From Streptosporangium roseum DSM 43021 (GTDB lineage Bacteria; Actinomycetota; Actinomycetes; Streptosporangiales; Streptosporangiaceae): a stretch of DNA of 64,000 bases. Each line of letters begins with the position of its first letter. Position 1 is the first letter of the stretch. Where the stretch lies: contig NC_013595.1 of the NCBI RefSeq assembly GCF_000024865.1, positions 9,424,001 to 9,488,000 of the forward strand, written 5' to 3'. The notes under the pieces were generated by a model. It did not search any database, was not told the origin of the DNA, and worked only from the letters and a program-made list of their open reading frames with translations. Positions 25,905-34,833 of this stretch are shown here, piece by piece. A program made the position numbers and the translations under genes.

Positions 25905-27128
25905 GTGGGAGAAACACATCGCGTCGTCTACTGGATCCAACGGCTCAGCGAGTTCGCGCTCATCGGCTGGCTCTCCCTGCTGCTTCTGGTCGACCTCGCG
26001 ATCGCGGCATCGAACGACGAATGGGCAGCGTGGCTGAATCTCATCTGCGGCGTCGTCGGCGTCCTGGCCGTGCTGTGGCGCCGCACCCGGCGGGTCGGCG
26101 GGTTCGCCGTCCTGCTGGTGATGTCGTTCGTCTTCACCCTGGTCATAGGGATCGTCGGGGGCCGGGGGGCGCCGGGTCTGGCCGAGACGGGATCGCTGCT
26201 GATCCTGACCATCGGCGGGCTGCGCTGGATCGAGCCGATCAGGCGGGCCGCGCTGTTCTCCGTGGCGTCGATGATCGTGCTGGAGACCGCGACGGGCCGC
26301 ATCCCCCAGAGCAGCATGGCTCTCGGCACCGGCTTCCTCGTCTTCGTCGGCTGGTCCTTCGCCGCCGCGGTCGGCGCGTATCTCCGATTCCAGTTCGAGC
26401 GCCGCAAGGAGGCGGTGAGCTCCGTACGGCGGGCCGAACGCCTGGAGCTCGCCAGGGAGCTGCACGACCTGGTCGCCCACCACATCACCGGGATCGTCGT
26501 CCAGGCGCAGGCAGCCAAGATAGTCGCCCAGCAGAAGCCGGAGGCCGTGGTCCCCTCGCTGGAGGCGATCGCCAACGCCGGCGCCGACGCGCTGACCTCG
26601 ATGCGCCGCCTGGTGAGCGTGCTGCGGGCGGAGGACGATGCCGCCCGGACCCCTGGCACCAGGCTCACGGACATGCGGATCATGGTGGAGCGCTTCTCCG
26701 CCGACGGCCCCCGGGTCGCCTTCGACATCGGCCAGGGCATCACCGACGAGACCCTGGCTCCGGAGGTGATGACCACCCTCCACCGGGTCCTGCAGGAATC
26801 CCTGACCAATGTCCGGCGGCACGCCCCGGGCGCCGGCTGGGTGGAGGCGGACCTGCGGCTCCTCACCGGCTCCGACGGGCAGGGCGGGCCCGACCGGCCC
26901 GCCTCGAACGGCAGGCAGGCTCCACGGACCCCCCCGGGCCGCGCGATGGGCACCGTACGGCTGCGCGTGCGCAACTACGGCTCGGCGGCCGACGTCAGGG
27001 TCTCCCGTCTGGGGGGTGGATTCGGCCTGGTGGGCATGGCCGAGCGCGTCGAGGCGCTCGGCGGCCGTCTTGTCGCCGGCCCCACCCCGGAGGGGGCCTG
27101 GGAGGTGCTGGCGGAGTTCGCCGTCTGA
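25905..27128 (+). CDS. Orphan sensor histidine kinase (HisKA_3, NarL-partner type)
   Basis: A 407-residue kinase. Five or six hydrophobic segments lie in residues 15-160; the dimerisation/phosphoacceptor helix has His187 in RELHDLVAHHITG; the ATPase part includes the N-box-like LHRVLQESLTNVRRHAPG and the G-box GGGFGLVGMAERVEALGG. A low-complexity insert near 325-345 interrupts the ATPase domain. This class normally phosphorylates a NarL/FixJ response regulator encoded next to it, but none is here, so the partner is elsewhere. GTG start with a probable leaderless promoter. Signal unknown. Confidence 0.9.
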   Translation: MGETHRVVYWIQRLSEFALIGWLSLLLLVDLAIAASNDEWAAWLNLICGVVGVLAVLWRRTRRVGGFAVLLVMSFVFTLVIGIVGGRGAPGLAETGSLLILTIGGLRWIEPIRRAALFSVASMIVLETATGRIPQSSMALGTGFLVFVGWSFAAAVGAYLRFQFERRKEAVSSVRRAERLELARELHDLVAHHITGIVVQAQAAKIVAQQKPEAVVPSLEAIANAGADALTSMRRLVSVLRAEDDAARTPGTRLTDMRIMVERFSADGPRVAFDIGQGITDETLAPEVMTTLHRVLQESLTNVRRHAPGAGWVEADLRLLTGSDGQGGPDRPASNGRQAPRTPPGRAMGTVRLRVRNYGSAADVRVSRLGGGFGLVGMAERVEALGGRLVAGPTPEGAWEVLAEFAV

Positions 27129-27169
27129 CCTTCCAGCCGGCGGCCCACCAGCCATCCGGCCTTCCGGCC

Positions 27170-27400
27170 TTCCGGCCTCTGACCTTCCGGCCTCTGACCT
27201 TCCGACTTCCGGCTGTCCGGCCTTCCGGCTGTCCGGCCCACCGACCCTCCGGCTGTCCGGCCCACCGGCCTTCCGACTGTCCGGCCCACCGACCCTCCGA
27301 CTGTCCGGCCGACCGACCTTCCGGCCGCCGGCCTCCCAACCTCCTGTCCTCCCGGCCTCCCGGCCATCCGGCCTTTCGACCGGCGGCCGGTGAGGGGGGC
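27170..27400. repeat. Low-complexity repeat array with a 24-base unit
   Basis: The 274-base gap between the kinase and cbs genes is almost entirely repeats. Four full 24-base units run from 27217 to 27312 (core ctgtccggccca) plus a partial fifth, preceded by 15-base repeats of ccttccggcctctga type. On the minus strand the array reads as an eight-residue periodic peptide, with no start signal supporting a gene. Confidence 0.85.
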
Positions 27401-27402
27401 GG

Positions 27403-28773
27403 CTAGTGGTTGGCGAGGAAGGCCAGCAGGTCCTGACGGGTGACCAGTCCGACGGGTTTGCCGTCGTCGAGGACGACCGCGGCGTCGGCCTTCTCCAGCG
27501 CCTCGACCGCGATGGAGACCGGCTCCCCCGCACCGATCATAGGCAGCGGCTGGGACATGTGGTCGGCCAGCGGGTCGTTCGGCCGCACCCGGCCGCGGTA
27601 GAGGGCGTCGAGCAGGTCGCGCTCCAGGATCGAGCCGACCACCTCGGCGGCCATGACCGGCGGCTCCTCCTTCATCACCGGGAGCTGCGAGACGCCGTAC
27701 TCCCGCATGATGGAGATGGCCGTGTCCACCGACTCGTGCGGGTGGGTGTGCACGAACTCCGGCATGCCGGATCCCTTGCGGGTCAGCACGTCCTTGACCA
27801 GGCCCTCGTCGCTGGAGGTGGTCAGGAAGCCGTAGTCGGCCATCCAGTCGTCGTTGAAGATCTTCGACAGGTAGCCCCGGCCGCCGTCGGGCAGCAGCAC
27901 CACGACCACGTCGTCCGGGCCGGCCTGCTTGGCCACGCGCAGTGCCGCGACCGCCGCCATGCCGCAGGAGCCGCCCACCAGCAGCGCCTCCTCGCGGGCC
28001 AGGCGACGGGTCATGCCGAAGGAGTCCTTGTCGGAGACGGCGATGATCTCGTCGCAGATCGTGGTGTCGTAGGTGGCCGGCCAGATGTCCTCGCCGACGC
28101 CCTCCACCAGGTAGGGCCGTCCGCTGCCGCCGGAGTAGACCGAGCCCTCCGGGTCCGCTCCGATGATCTTCACCCGGCCGTCGGAGACCTCCTTGAGGTA
28201 GCGACCGATACCGCTGATGGTGCCGCCCGTGCCGACGCCCGCCACGAAGTGGGTGAGCCGGCCCTCGGTCTGCTCCCAGATCTCCGGGCCGGTGGAGTGG
28301 TAGTGGCTGTCGGGGTTGTTCGGGTTGGAGTACTGGTCCGGCTTCCAGGCGTTCGGAGTCTCCCGGGCCAGCCGGTCGGAGACGGAGTAGTAGGAACTCG
28401 GGTGGTCGGGAGAGACCGCCGTCGGGCAGACCACGACCTCCGCACCGTAGGCGCGCAAGACCGCGATCTTGTCCTGGGCGACCTTGTCGGGCACCACGAA
28501 CAGGCACTTGTAGCCCCGCTGCTGGGCCACGATGGCCAGCCCGACCCCGGTGTTGCCCGACGTGGGCTCCACGATCGTGCCGCCGGGGCGCAGCGCGCCC
28601 GACTTCTCGGCGGCATCGATCATCCGCACCGCGATCCGGTCTTTCACCGAGCCGCCCGGGTTGAAATACTCCACCTTGGCCAGCACTTGAGCCGGCAGCC
28701 CCGCCGTCACCTTGTGCAGCCGGACGAGTGGAGTGTTGCCTATCAGCTCCACGAGTGAATCATGTACGCGCAC
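27403..28773 (-). CDS. cbs: Cystathionine beta-synthase with two CBS domains
   Basis: A 456-residue enzyme condensing homocysteine and serine to cystathionine with PLP. The PLP lysine is Lys44 in NPGGSVKDR; EPTSGNTGVGLA and GVGTGGTISG bind the cofactor and substrate. Two regulatory CBS motifs occupy about 335-456 (HESVDTAISIMREYGVSQLPV and PVSIAVEALEKADAAVV). Together with metB it provides transsulfuration. The GTG at 28773 is preferred because GAGGTGAT lies about 8 bases upstream. It is divergent from the SGNH hydrolase gene. Family members without heme, as this one appears to be, are typical of actinobacteria. Confidence 0.95.
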   Translation of the reverse strand: MRVHDSLVELIGNTPLVRLHKVTAGLPAQVLAKVEYFNPGGSVKDRIAVRMIDAAEKSGALRPGGTIVEPTSGNTGVGLAIVAQQRGYKCLFVVPDKVAQDKIAVLRAYGAEVVVCPTAVSPDHPSSYYSVSDRLARETPNAWKPDQYSNPNNPDSHYHSTGPEIWEQTEGRLTHFVAGVGTGGTISGIGRYLKEVSDGRVKIIGADPEGSVYSGGSGRPYLVEGVGEDIWPATYDTTICDEIIAVSDKDSFGMTRRLAREEALLVGGSCGMAAVAALRVAKQAGPDDVVVVLLPDGGRGYLSKIFNDDWMADYGFLTTSSDEGLVKDVLTRKGSGMPEFVHTHPHESVDTAISIMREYGVSQLPVMKEEPPVMAAEVVGSILERDLLDALYRGRVRPNDPLADHMSQPLPMIGAGEPVSIAVEALEKADAAVVLDDGKPVGLVTRQDLLAFLANH

Positions 28774-28907
28774 CGGATGATCACCTCGAAATACCAAAGC
28801 TTTGTCAGCTTGTTGTGTTGAACGCCCGGGTCCCCTGGGGGTGGACGGGACTCGGTTACTTTTCAAGGCAACGCTACCGCCGCGCCGTATCGAGGGAGCA
28901 ACGCCAC

Positions 28908-29882
28908 GTGACCTGGACACCGGGGGCGGTACGGACCGCCCGGCGCATCGCGGCCGCCGCGGCCGTGGGCGGAGGCGGGATCACCGCGCTCGGAGCGGCC
29001 ACCTACGGGCTGCTGCTGGCCGAGGCCCTGCTGGCCCGCCGGATCGTCGGCCGCCCGCACGGCATGGAGGGGCCTCCCTCGGACGGGGTCTACGGCGACT
29101 TCGACGGCGAGCCGATCCGGATGGTCATGCTCGGCGACTCCACCTCGGTCGGCCTGGGCACCAACGACCCCGCGGAGACCCCGGCCGTGCTGATCGCCTC
29201 GGGCCTGTCCGTCGTCGCCGAGCGTCCGGTGCGCCTGACCGTGCTCGGCAAGTCCGGGGCGGCCTCCGTCGAGCTCGCCGACCAGGTGGACCTGGCGCTC
29301 GACGCCATGCCCGAGGTCGCGGTCATCTTCATCGGCGCCAACGACGTCACCACGCAGACGCTGCCCGCGCAGGCCGTACGGCATCTGCAGAAGGCGGTGC
29401 GGCGGCTGCGCGAGGCCGGGGCCGAGGTGGTCGTGGGCACCTGCCCCGACCTCGGCACGGTCCGGCCGATCGTGCAGCCGCTGCGCTGGGTGACCCGGCG
29501 CTGGAGCCGTCAGCTCGCCGCCGCGCAGACGGTGGCCGTGGTCGAGGCGGGCGGGCGGACGGTGGCCTTCGCCGACCTCCTGGGGGAGGAATTCACTGCA
29601 AACCCGGGTGAAATGTTCGGACCGGATCGTTTCCATCCATCTGTCCAAGGTTATCTACAGGTTGCTTACGCGGTGCTACCTTCTGTAGGCAGTGCGCTGG
29701 GACTGTGGCCCGAACCACGGCGCCAGCGCAGTGAGTCGATCTACCTCGCGGCGGCTATGGCCGCGGAGGAACCCGGCACCGAGGTGTCCGCGACTCGTGT
29801 CGCCGGCCGAGCAACCGGACCCCACGGACGTTGGGTGACGATGTTCCGCCGGAGGCCCGGGGCGCCGCCTCACGATGCCTGA
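28908..29882 (+). CDS. SGNH/GDSL hydrolase
   Basis: A 324-residue protein. An N-terminal hydrophobic segment (about 17-42) may be a signal anchor. The catalytic domain has the nucleophile block MLGDSTS (Ser78), the oxyanion IGAND motif near 145 and the catalytic Asp-His pair in PDRFHPS near 255. It is an esterase or lipase-like hydrolase at the outer face of the membrane; the substrate is unknown. GTG start with gagggag about ten bases upstream; the frame is open farther but overlaps cbs. A lipoprotein gene follows after 53 bases. Confidence 0.9.
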   Translation: MTWTPGAVRTARRIAAAAAVGGGGITALGAATYGLLLAEALLARRIVGRPHGMEGPPSDGVYGDFDGEPIRMVMLGDSTSVGLGTNDPAETPAVLIASGLSVVAERPVRLTVLGKSGAASVELADQVDLALDAMPEVAVIFIGANDVTTQTLPAQAVRHLQKAVRRLREAGAEVVVGTCPDLGTVRPIVQPLRWVTRRWSRQLAAAQTVAVVEAGGRTVAFADLLGEEFTANPGEMFGPDRFHPSVQGYLQVAYAVLPSVGSALGLWPEPRRQRSESIYLAAAMAAEEPGTEVSATRVAGRATGPHGRWVTMFRRRPGAPPHDA

Positions 29883-29935
29883 ACACGGTTACCCTCCGCG
29901 GCGAAGTCGTGACGTCTCGCCCCCATTGGAGTGGA

Positions 29936-31285
29936 ATGCCCGTGATCTGGCCTCACGCGAAACCGGCCCTGGTGCTCGCCGGAGCCCTGGCCCTGGCTGG
30001 CTGCTCCGGCAGTGAAGCGGCCACACCGGCCCATCCCACCTGGCACAACGCCGAGGTGAACGCGGTCAGCCGCACCACCGCCGCCGGTGGCGTGGCCATG
30101 ACGACCTCCATGAAGCCCGACGGCGCACTGGAGACAGTGGCCCTCGACCTCGCCTCGGGCAAGAAGCTGTGGGCCCATCCCGCGACGATGGCGGGCCGCC
30201 TGCCGGGGATGGGGGTCCCGGCTCCGGCGATCATCGAGACCGGCGAGGGGCAGGCCGTCGCGGTGGCGGTCGACCCGACCAGGCAGGGCCGGTGGAACGC
30301 CACGCTCATCGCGCGCGACGCGAGGACCGGGGCCCAGAAGTGGACCCGCCCGGTGCACTCCACGTTCGGCCCGCAGAGGTGCGGGGCGTTCGTGTGCATG
30401 TCCGAACAGACCGCCCTGGCCACGGCGCGGGTCGTCGTGCTCGACCCCGCCACCGGCGAGCTGATGTGGAAGCTCCCCGGCATCGCCGAGGTCGAGTGGT
30501 CCGACGCCTCCCGCGTCGTGTTCCTGCGCCTGGCCCGGCACCCGGTCCTGGAGTCCTACGACCTGAAGACCGGCAAGGCCGGCTGGCGGCTGCCGGTCGA
30601 GCAGCCCCTCGGCGCGGGGGTCGACATGTCGGGCGGCTGGTCGTTCGGCGCGACGGCCGACAACCTCATCGGCTACGTCGCCCCCTACACCAACCCGGAG
30701 ACGAAGAAGGTCTCCGCCTTCGGCCTGTTCTCCCTGAAGCTCGCCGACGGCACGGTCAACTGGATACGCCCCTCGGTCGTGCGCGTCTACCCCAGCGGCA
30801 GCCCAGGCTTCGCGCCGGTGGTCCGCCCGGTCGACCAGCAGGGCCAGTACGGCGGCTTCGCCCGGCTGGACGCCGAGAGCGGCCGGGTCCTCGGCCAGAT
30901 CCCCGCCACCCAGGTCCCCGACTCGGGCTGGTGGCTGGCCTTCCCCGACCGGATGGAGAAGCTCGGCTTCCTCAAGCACGGCAAGCCCGGCAGCGCCTTC
31001 GACCTGACCACCGGCCGGAACGCCGAGATCAAGGGCGAGCGGGGCTGGTCCTTCTGCGTCACCGACCCCAAGCCCCTCCCGATCAAGGGCCAGAGTCCGG
31101 GCTTCTACTCGGTCGCCTCGCTGTGCGAGTTCGAGCTGGCCGACGGCAGGAAGGTCGCCGGCTCCGACGCCCCGCCCGCCTGGTTCACCGGCGGCCAGGA
31201 CGGCTGGCGGACATGGCGCGACGAGCGGGGCGGCCTGCACGGGATCAAGGACGGCACCGGCACCTCTCCGGGCATGTACGGCTGA
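29936..31285 (+). CDS. PQQ-like beta-propeller lipoprotein
   Basis: A 449-residue lipoprotein: signal peptide with lipobox LALAGC. The mature part contains several WD40/PQQ-like blades, visible in repeats such as LDLASGKKLWAHPA, RDARTGAQKWTRPV and LDPATGELMWKLPG. It probably binds a partner or ligand at the surface rather than acting as a quinoprotein enzyme, since no signal for PQQ use is seen. ggagtgga directly before the ATG at 29936 supports this start. Its stop codon lies within the first unit of a 17-base repeat. Confidence 0.85.
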   Translation: MPVIWPHAKPALVLAGALALAGCSGSEAATPAHPTWHNAEVNAVSRTTAAGGVAMTTSMKPDGALETVALDLASGKKLWAHPATMAGRLPGMGVPAPAIIETGEGQAVAVAVDPTRQGRWNATLIARDARTGAQKWTRPVHSTFGPQRCGAFVCMSEQTALATARVVVLDPATGELMWKLPGIAEVEWSDASRVVFLRLARHPVLESYDLKTGKAGWRLPVEQPLGAGVDMSGGWSFGATADNLIGYVAPYTNPETKKVSAFGLFSLKLADGTVNWIRPSVVRVYPSGSPGFAPVVRPVDQQGQYGGFARLDAESGRVLGQIPATQVPDSGWWLAFPDRMEKLGFLKHGKPGSAFDLTTGRNAEIKGERGWSFCVTDPKPLPIKGQSPGFYSVASLCEFELADGRKVAGSDAPPAWFTGGQDGWRTWRDERGGLHGIKDGTGTSPGMYG

Positions 31286-31358
31286 CCCGGGCACGGCGCT
31301 GACCCAGGCACGGCGCTGACCCGGGCACGGCAGGGGCCCGTCTCCGGGCAGGGCCCTT
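31281..31358 (+). terminator. 17-base repeats including the stop codon, then a GC-rich hairpin
   Basis: Three units of cgctgacccgggcacgg occupy 31281-31330; the first contains the stop codon of the lipoprotein gene. A hairpin with GGGCCC arms extended by two pairs follows (31332-31339 with 31351-31358). It probably terminates the transcript, without a U-tract. Confidence 0.6.
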
Positions 31359-31465
31359 GTGCGCGCCGTACAAAGTTCTGTTTCATCTCGCCCCGGGTCG
31401 TGGCATCCGCGCTACTGCGCGGTAACCTCCGCATGAGGAGCAGCCAACCAACCCAGGAGAGCCAC

Positions 31466-32686
31466 ATGCCCGAGGCAGTCATCGTCGCAACCGCGCGCTC
31501 GCCGATCGGACGCGCCTTCAAGGGATCCCTCAAGGACATCCGTCCCGACGACCTGACCGCACAGATGATCAAGGCCGCGCTGGCCAAGGTCCCCCAGCTC
31601 GACCCCACCGGCATCGACGACCTGATGCTGGGCTGCGGCCTGCCGGGCGGCGAGCAGGGGTTCAACATGGCCCGCGTGGTCTCCACGCTGCTCGGGCTGG
31701 ACACCGTGCCCGGCACCACCGTCACCCGCTACTGCTCGTCCTCGCTGCAGACCACCAGGATGGCGCTGCACGCGATCAGGGCGGGCGAGGGCGACGTGTT
31801 CGTCTCGGCGGGCGTGGAGTGCGTCTCCCGCTTCGCCAAGGGCAACTCCGACTCGCTGCCCGACACGCAGAACACGCTGTTCGACGAGGCCCGCGGCCGT
31901 TCGGCCAAGGCCGCCGAGGGCGGCGGCGAGGTCTGGCACGACCCGCGCGAGGACGGCACCGTGCCCGACGTCTACATCGCGATGGGCCAGACCGCGGAGA
32001 ACCTCGCCGGGTTGAAGGGCGTCTCCCGCCAGGAACAGGACGAGTTCGGCGTCCGGTCCCAGAACCTGGCCGAGAAGGCGATCGCCAACGGCTTCTGGGA
32101 GACCGACATCACCCCGGTCACCCTGCCCGACGGGACCGTGGTCAGCAAGGACGACGGTCCCCGCGCGGGCACCACCTACGACGCGGTCTCGCAGCTCAAG
32201 CCGGTCTTCCGGCCGGACGGGACGGTCACCGCCGGCAACTGCTGCGCGCTGAACGACGGCGCCGCCGCGGTGATCGTGATGAGCGACACCAGGGCCGCCG
32301 AGCTGGGCATCACCCCCCTCGCCCGGATCGTCTCCACCGGCGTGACGGGCCTGTCCCCCGAGATCATGGGCCTGGGCCCGGTCGAGGCCTCCAGGCAGGC
32401 CCTGGCGCGGGCGGGCATGTCGATCGGCGACGTGGACCTCGTCGAGATCAACGAGGCCTTCGCCGCCCAGGTCATCCCGTCCTACCAGGATCTCGGCATC
32501 GACCTCGACCGGCTCAACGTCAACGGCGGCGCCATCGCGGTGGGCCACCCGTTCGGCATGACCGGTGCCCGGATCACCTCCACGCTGATCAACAGCCTCC
32601 GGTTCCACGACCGGTCGATCGGCCTGGAGACCATGTGCGTGGGCGGCGGTCAGGGCATGGCCATGGTCCTGGAGCGCCTCAGCTAG
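31466..32686 (+). CDS. Thiolase (acetyl-CoA C-acyltransferase)
   Basis: A 406-residue type II thiolase. Nucleophile Cys90 in RYCSSSLQ, His361 in GHPFGMTGAR and Cys391 in CVGGGQG complete the catalytic set; NEAFAAQV is also present. It cleaves 3-ketoacyl-CoA in beta-oxidation or condenses acyl-CoAs; the FadA-like sequence favours degradation. AGGAG seven bases before the ATG at 31466 fixes the start. It stands alone, without other beta-oxidation genes nearby, and ends one base from the convergent PPOX gene. Confidence 0.95.
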   Translation: MPEAVIVATARSPIGRAFKGSLKDIRPDDLTAQMIKAALAKVPQLDPTGIDDLMLGCGLPGGEQGFNMARVVSTLLGLDTVPGTTVTRYCSSSLQTTRMALHAIRAGEGDVFVSAGVECVSRFAKGNSDSLPDTQNTLFDEARGRSAKAAEGGGEVWHDPREDGTVPDVYIAMGQTAENLAGLKGVSRQEQDEFGVRSQNLAEKAIANGFWETDITPVTLPDGTVVSKDDGPRAGTTYDAVSQLKPVFRPDGTVTAGNCCALNDGAAAVIVMSDTRAAELGITPLARIVSTGVTGLSPEIMGLGPVEASRQALARAGMSIGDVDLVEINEAFAAQVIPSYQDLGIDLDRLNVNGGAIAVGHPFGMTGARITSTLINSLRFHDRSIGLETMCVGGGQGMAMVLERLS

Positions 32687-33097
32687 TCATCCGTGGACGT
32701 CGGGGCCGGCACGGGTGAGCTCGACCCTCAGGATCACCCGCCGGTCCCGCTCCATGGCCGCGCGGTAGTCGTCCCAGTCGGGATGCTCGCCGGAGATGTC
32801 ACGGTAGTAGTTCACCAGCGGTTCCATCGCCTCGGGCAGCGAGACGATCTCCGCGGTGCCCTCGATCTGGATCCACTCGCCGTAGAAGGCGTCAGTCGTC
32901 ACGCAGAGCGCCACCTGGGGATCCCTGCGGAGGTTGCGGACCTTCGCGGCGGTCTCCCGGGTGCTGACGATCGCATGCCCCTCGCCGTCCAGCCCGACGG
33001 TGACGGGGGACATCTGCGGCCGCCCGTCGGCGTGCCGGGTAAGCAGGACCGCGCGGTGGTTGTCGCGGATGAAGTTACGTGCCTTGTCGAGATCCAT
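32687..33097 (-). CDS. PPOX-class (F420-dependent type) oxidoreductase
   Basis: A 136-residue split-barrel flavin/deazaflavin-binding protein. LLTRHADGRPQMSPVTVG near residue 18 and the later DPQVALCVT and YGEWIQIEGTAEIV are typical of actinobacterial PPOX-class F420-dependent enzymes. Substrate unknown. No clear Shine-Dalgarno sequence precedes the ATG, and an upstream in-frame start extends the frame by 36 residues without conserved sequence. Convergent and abutting with the thiolase gene. Confidence 0.88.
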   Translation of the reverse strand: MDLDKARNFIRDNHRAVLLTRHADGRPQMSPVTVGLDGEGHAIVSTRETAAKVRNLRRDPQVALCVTTDAFYGEWIQIEGTAEIVSLPEAMEPLVNYYRDISGEHPDWDDYRAAMERDRRVILRVELTRAGPDVHG

Positions 33098-33281
33098 GGC
33101 ACCATCATGGCCGGTGAGGGTGCTGCCGTGTTTTATCCGGCGGACGAATCGCCTTCTCTCGGGGGTTTCGCCGTCCGAAACGGTCAGGGCTCGGCCGTCA
33201 CCCACCTCGGACGAGAGGCTCCGGAGGGTGGAGAAGTCAGGGCGCCGTCACGCATGCCACGATCATGGCTTCGCGTGCGAA

Positions 33282-33312
33282 GGCCCGCACCACCGGACGG
33301 AAGGTGCGGGCC
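33282..33312 (-). terminator. Hairpin after the DUF4287 gene
   Basis: ggcccgcacc (33282-33291) pairs perfectly with ggtgcgggcc (33303-33312) around an 11-base loop, just beyond the stop codon of the minus-strand DUF4287 gene. No U-tract. Confidence 0.65.
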
Positions 33313-33329
33313 CCGCGAAGATAGACGGC

Positions 33330-33557
33330 TTACAGGTAGCGGCTACGGCGGTGGCGCTCGTGCTCGTGCACGATGGCGGCCGCGTAGCCGTGGGTCAGCC
33401 CGTGCTCGTCGGCGAGCCAGTTGGCCCGCTCGTCACAGCGCAGGAACGACGGGCCGTTGTCGATGGCTTTGAACCACTCTGGGAGGGCGCGTCCTGTGAT
33501 ATCCGGGACCCTTGCGATCAGCTTGCTCTGCGTCTCCAGTGAGTGGTTCAACGACAT
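33330..33557 (-). CDS. DUF4287-like small protein
   Basis: A 75-residue protein. SKLIARVPDITGRALPEWFKAID resembles the first helix pair of DUF4287 proteins, and LADEHGLTHGYAAAIVHEHERHRR the second. GGAGG six bases before the ATG supports the start at 33557. The function of the family is unknown. The N-terminal half is slightly less GC-rich than its neighbours. Confidence 0.7.
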   Translation of the reverse strand: MSLNHSLETQSKLIARVPDITGRALPEWFKAIDNGPSFLRCDERANWLADEHGLTHGYAAAIVHEHERHRRSRYL

Positions 33558-33701
33558 GGGCACCTCCACGGATAGGGCTCCTTTGCTCGACAGTGCATCA
33601 CGAGTCCGCAGATAGCAAGCCCTCACTAGCTGGTCATCCGTGATGATGCGTCGCTCATTGGTGGCTTCTCGTTCATCGGCTTGCCCACCCCAGGCAAGAA
33701 G

Positions 33702-33734
33702 AAACCCCCGCCGGAGATGCTCCGGCGGGGGTTT
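33702..33734. terminator. Strong bidirectional rho-independent terminator
   Basis: AAACCCCCGCCGGAG (33702-33716) pairs perfectly with its complement (33720-33734) around a 3-base loop. T-rich bases follow on both strands. It lies directly after the Bax-inhibitor gene (minus strand) and is the best factor-independent terminator in the window. Confidence 0.9.
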
Positions 33735-33744
33735 TCAGCCATGC

Positions 33745-34530
33745 CTAGTCGCTGCTGGAGAAGTAGCTCAGCAGACGCAGGATCTCCAGATAGATCCAGA
33801 CCAGGGTGACCGTCAGGCCGAAGGCCATCAGCCAGGAGTACTTCGCCGGGGCGCCGGCGCGCACGCCCTGCTCGACCGCGTCGAAGTCGAGCAGCAGGAA
33901 GAAGCAGCCGATCAGGATCGCGGCGATGCTGAACACGTAGGCCAGCGGGCCGCCCGAGCGGATGCCGATGCCGTCGGCGATGAAGAAGGTCGCGACCCAG
34001 TTGACGAGCATGAGGCCCATCAGGCCCAGACCCGCCGCCACGACGAACTTGGTGAACTTCGGTGTGACACGGATGATCCGCAGCGAGTACACGGCGAGCA
34101 TGGCGGCGAAGGCCAGAGCCGTGCCGACCACCGCCTGGAAGACGATGCCGTTGTACAGGTTGTTGTACATGTGGCTGATCACGCCGATGGCCACGCCGTA
34201 GGAGACGGCGTATCCGAGGATCAGCACCGGGTTCGTGCTCTGCTTGAACGAGACGATCAGGCCGAGGACGAGACCAGCGATCACACCGACGAGCAGAGCC
34301 GCCGTGCCGAGGTTGAGCGCCCAGGCCACCGCCGCGGAGACGACCAGCGTCCCCAGCGTGATGAACCCGCGCACCACCACGTCGTCGATCGTCATGGTCC
34401 GCTGCGCGGGGGGCGCGTACGCCGGCCTGTCGTACATCCCCTGAAGCTGGTCAGGGGTGGGGGTCGGCGCTCCCCATGCCTGCTGGTTCCCGCTGGACTG
34501 CCGACTGAATACGGGGTTCTTACTCTCCAT
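33745..34530 (-). CDS. Bax inhibitor-1/YccA family membrane protein
   Basis: A 261-residue protein with a soluble N-terminal 45 residues (RQSSGNQQAWG, PTPDQLQGMYDRPAY) and seven hydrophobic segments from about 55 to 258. The actinobacterial YccA-like subgroup is recognisable from RTMTIDDVVVRGFITLGTL and the final WIYLEILRLLSYFSSSD. Proteins of this group form pH-sensitive calcium leak channels in some bacteria; here that is inference. GGAGG five bases before the ATG at 34530 fixes the start. Monocistronic, ended by the strong terminator. Confidence 0.93.
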   Translation of the reverse strand: MESKNPVFSRQSSGNQQAWGAPTPTPDQLQGMYDRPAYAPPAQRTMTIDDVVVRGFITLGTLVVSAAVAWALNLGTAALLVGVIAGLVLGLIVSFKQSTNPVLILGYAVSYGVAIGVISHMYNNLYNGIVFQAVVGTALAFAAMLAVYSLRIIRVTPKFTKFVVAAGLGLMGLMLVNWVATFFIADGIGIRSGGPLAYVFSIAAILIGCFFLLLDFDAVEQGVRAGAPAKYSWLMAFGLTVTLVWIYLEILRLLSYFSSSD

Positions 34531-34780
34531 CGCTGCCTCCACGCTGCGACCTACGCGATCAGCGTATTAGATCGGTTGTCACACGGCCGTATCGTGTTGA
34601 TATCCATGTCTGTCTCATCCATGTGGCCGTACGGCTACCGCCGAACGATCCAACGAACGACCTTCCCGTCGGGTTCCCGTCTCTCACACGGGTATCACGG
34701 CCCGTGCACCGGGAACCCGCCGGGCCGCCTCCAGCGCCCCGTCTCGGATCGCCCCGTCTCGGCCCGGCCCCGGGAGACGG
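34531..34780. other. Gene-free stretch between Bax-inhibitor gene and tRNA terminator
   Basis: No coding potential is supported. It should hold the promoter of the Bax-inhibitor gene on the minus strand near 34540-34600, where the sequence becomes AT-richer (gatcagcgtattagatcgg). The rest is simple GC-rich sequence. Confidence 0.5.
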
Positions 34781-34814
34781 ACGGCCCGTGACCGCGTTGC
34801 CGGTCACGGGCCGT
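34781..34814 (-). terminator. tRNA terminator hairpin
   Basis: acggcccgtgaccg (34781-34794) pairs perfectly with cggtcacgggccgt (34801-34814) around a 6-base loop, a 14-pair stem 20 bases beyond the 3' end of the minus-strand tRNA. No U-tract. Confidence 0.75.
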
Positions 34815-34833
34815 TCGCCGTGTGAGCGCACAG

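Noticed and set aside
26995..27339. Minus-strand ORF with eight-residue repeats
   Set aside because: It overlaps the histidine kinase gene end, has no ribosome-binding site and consists of repeat sequence.
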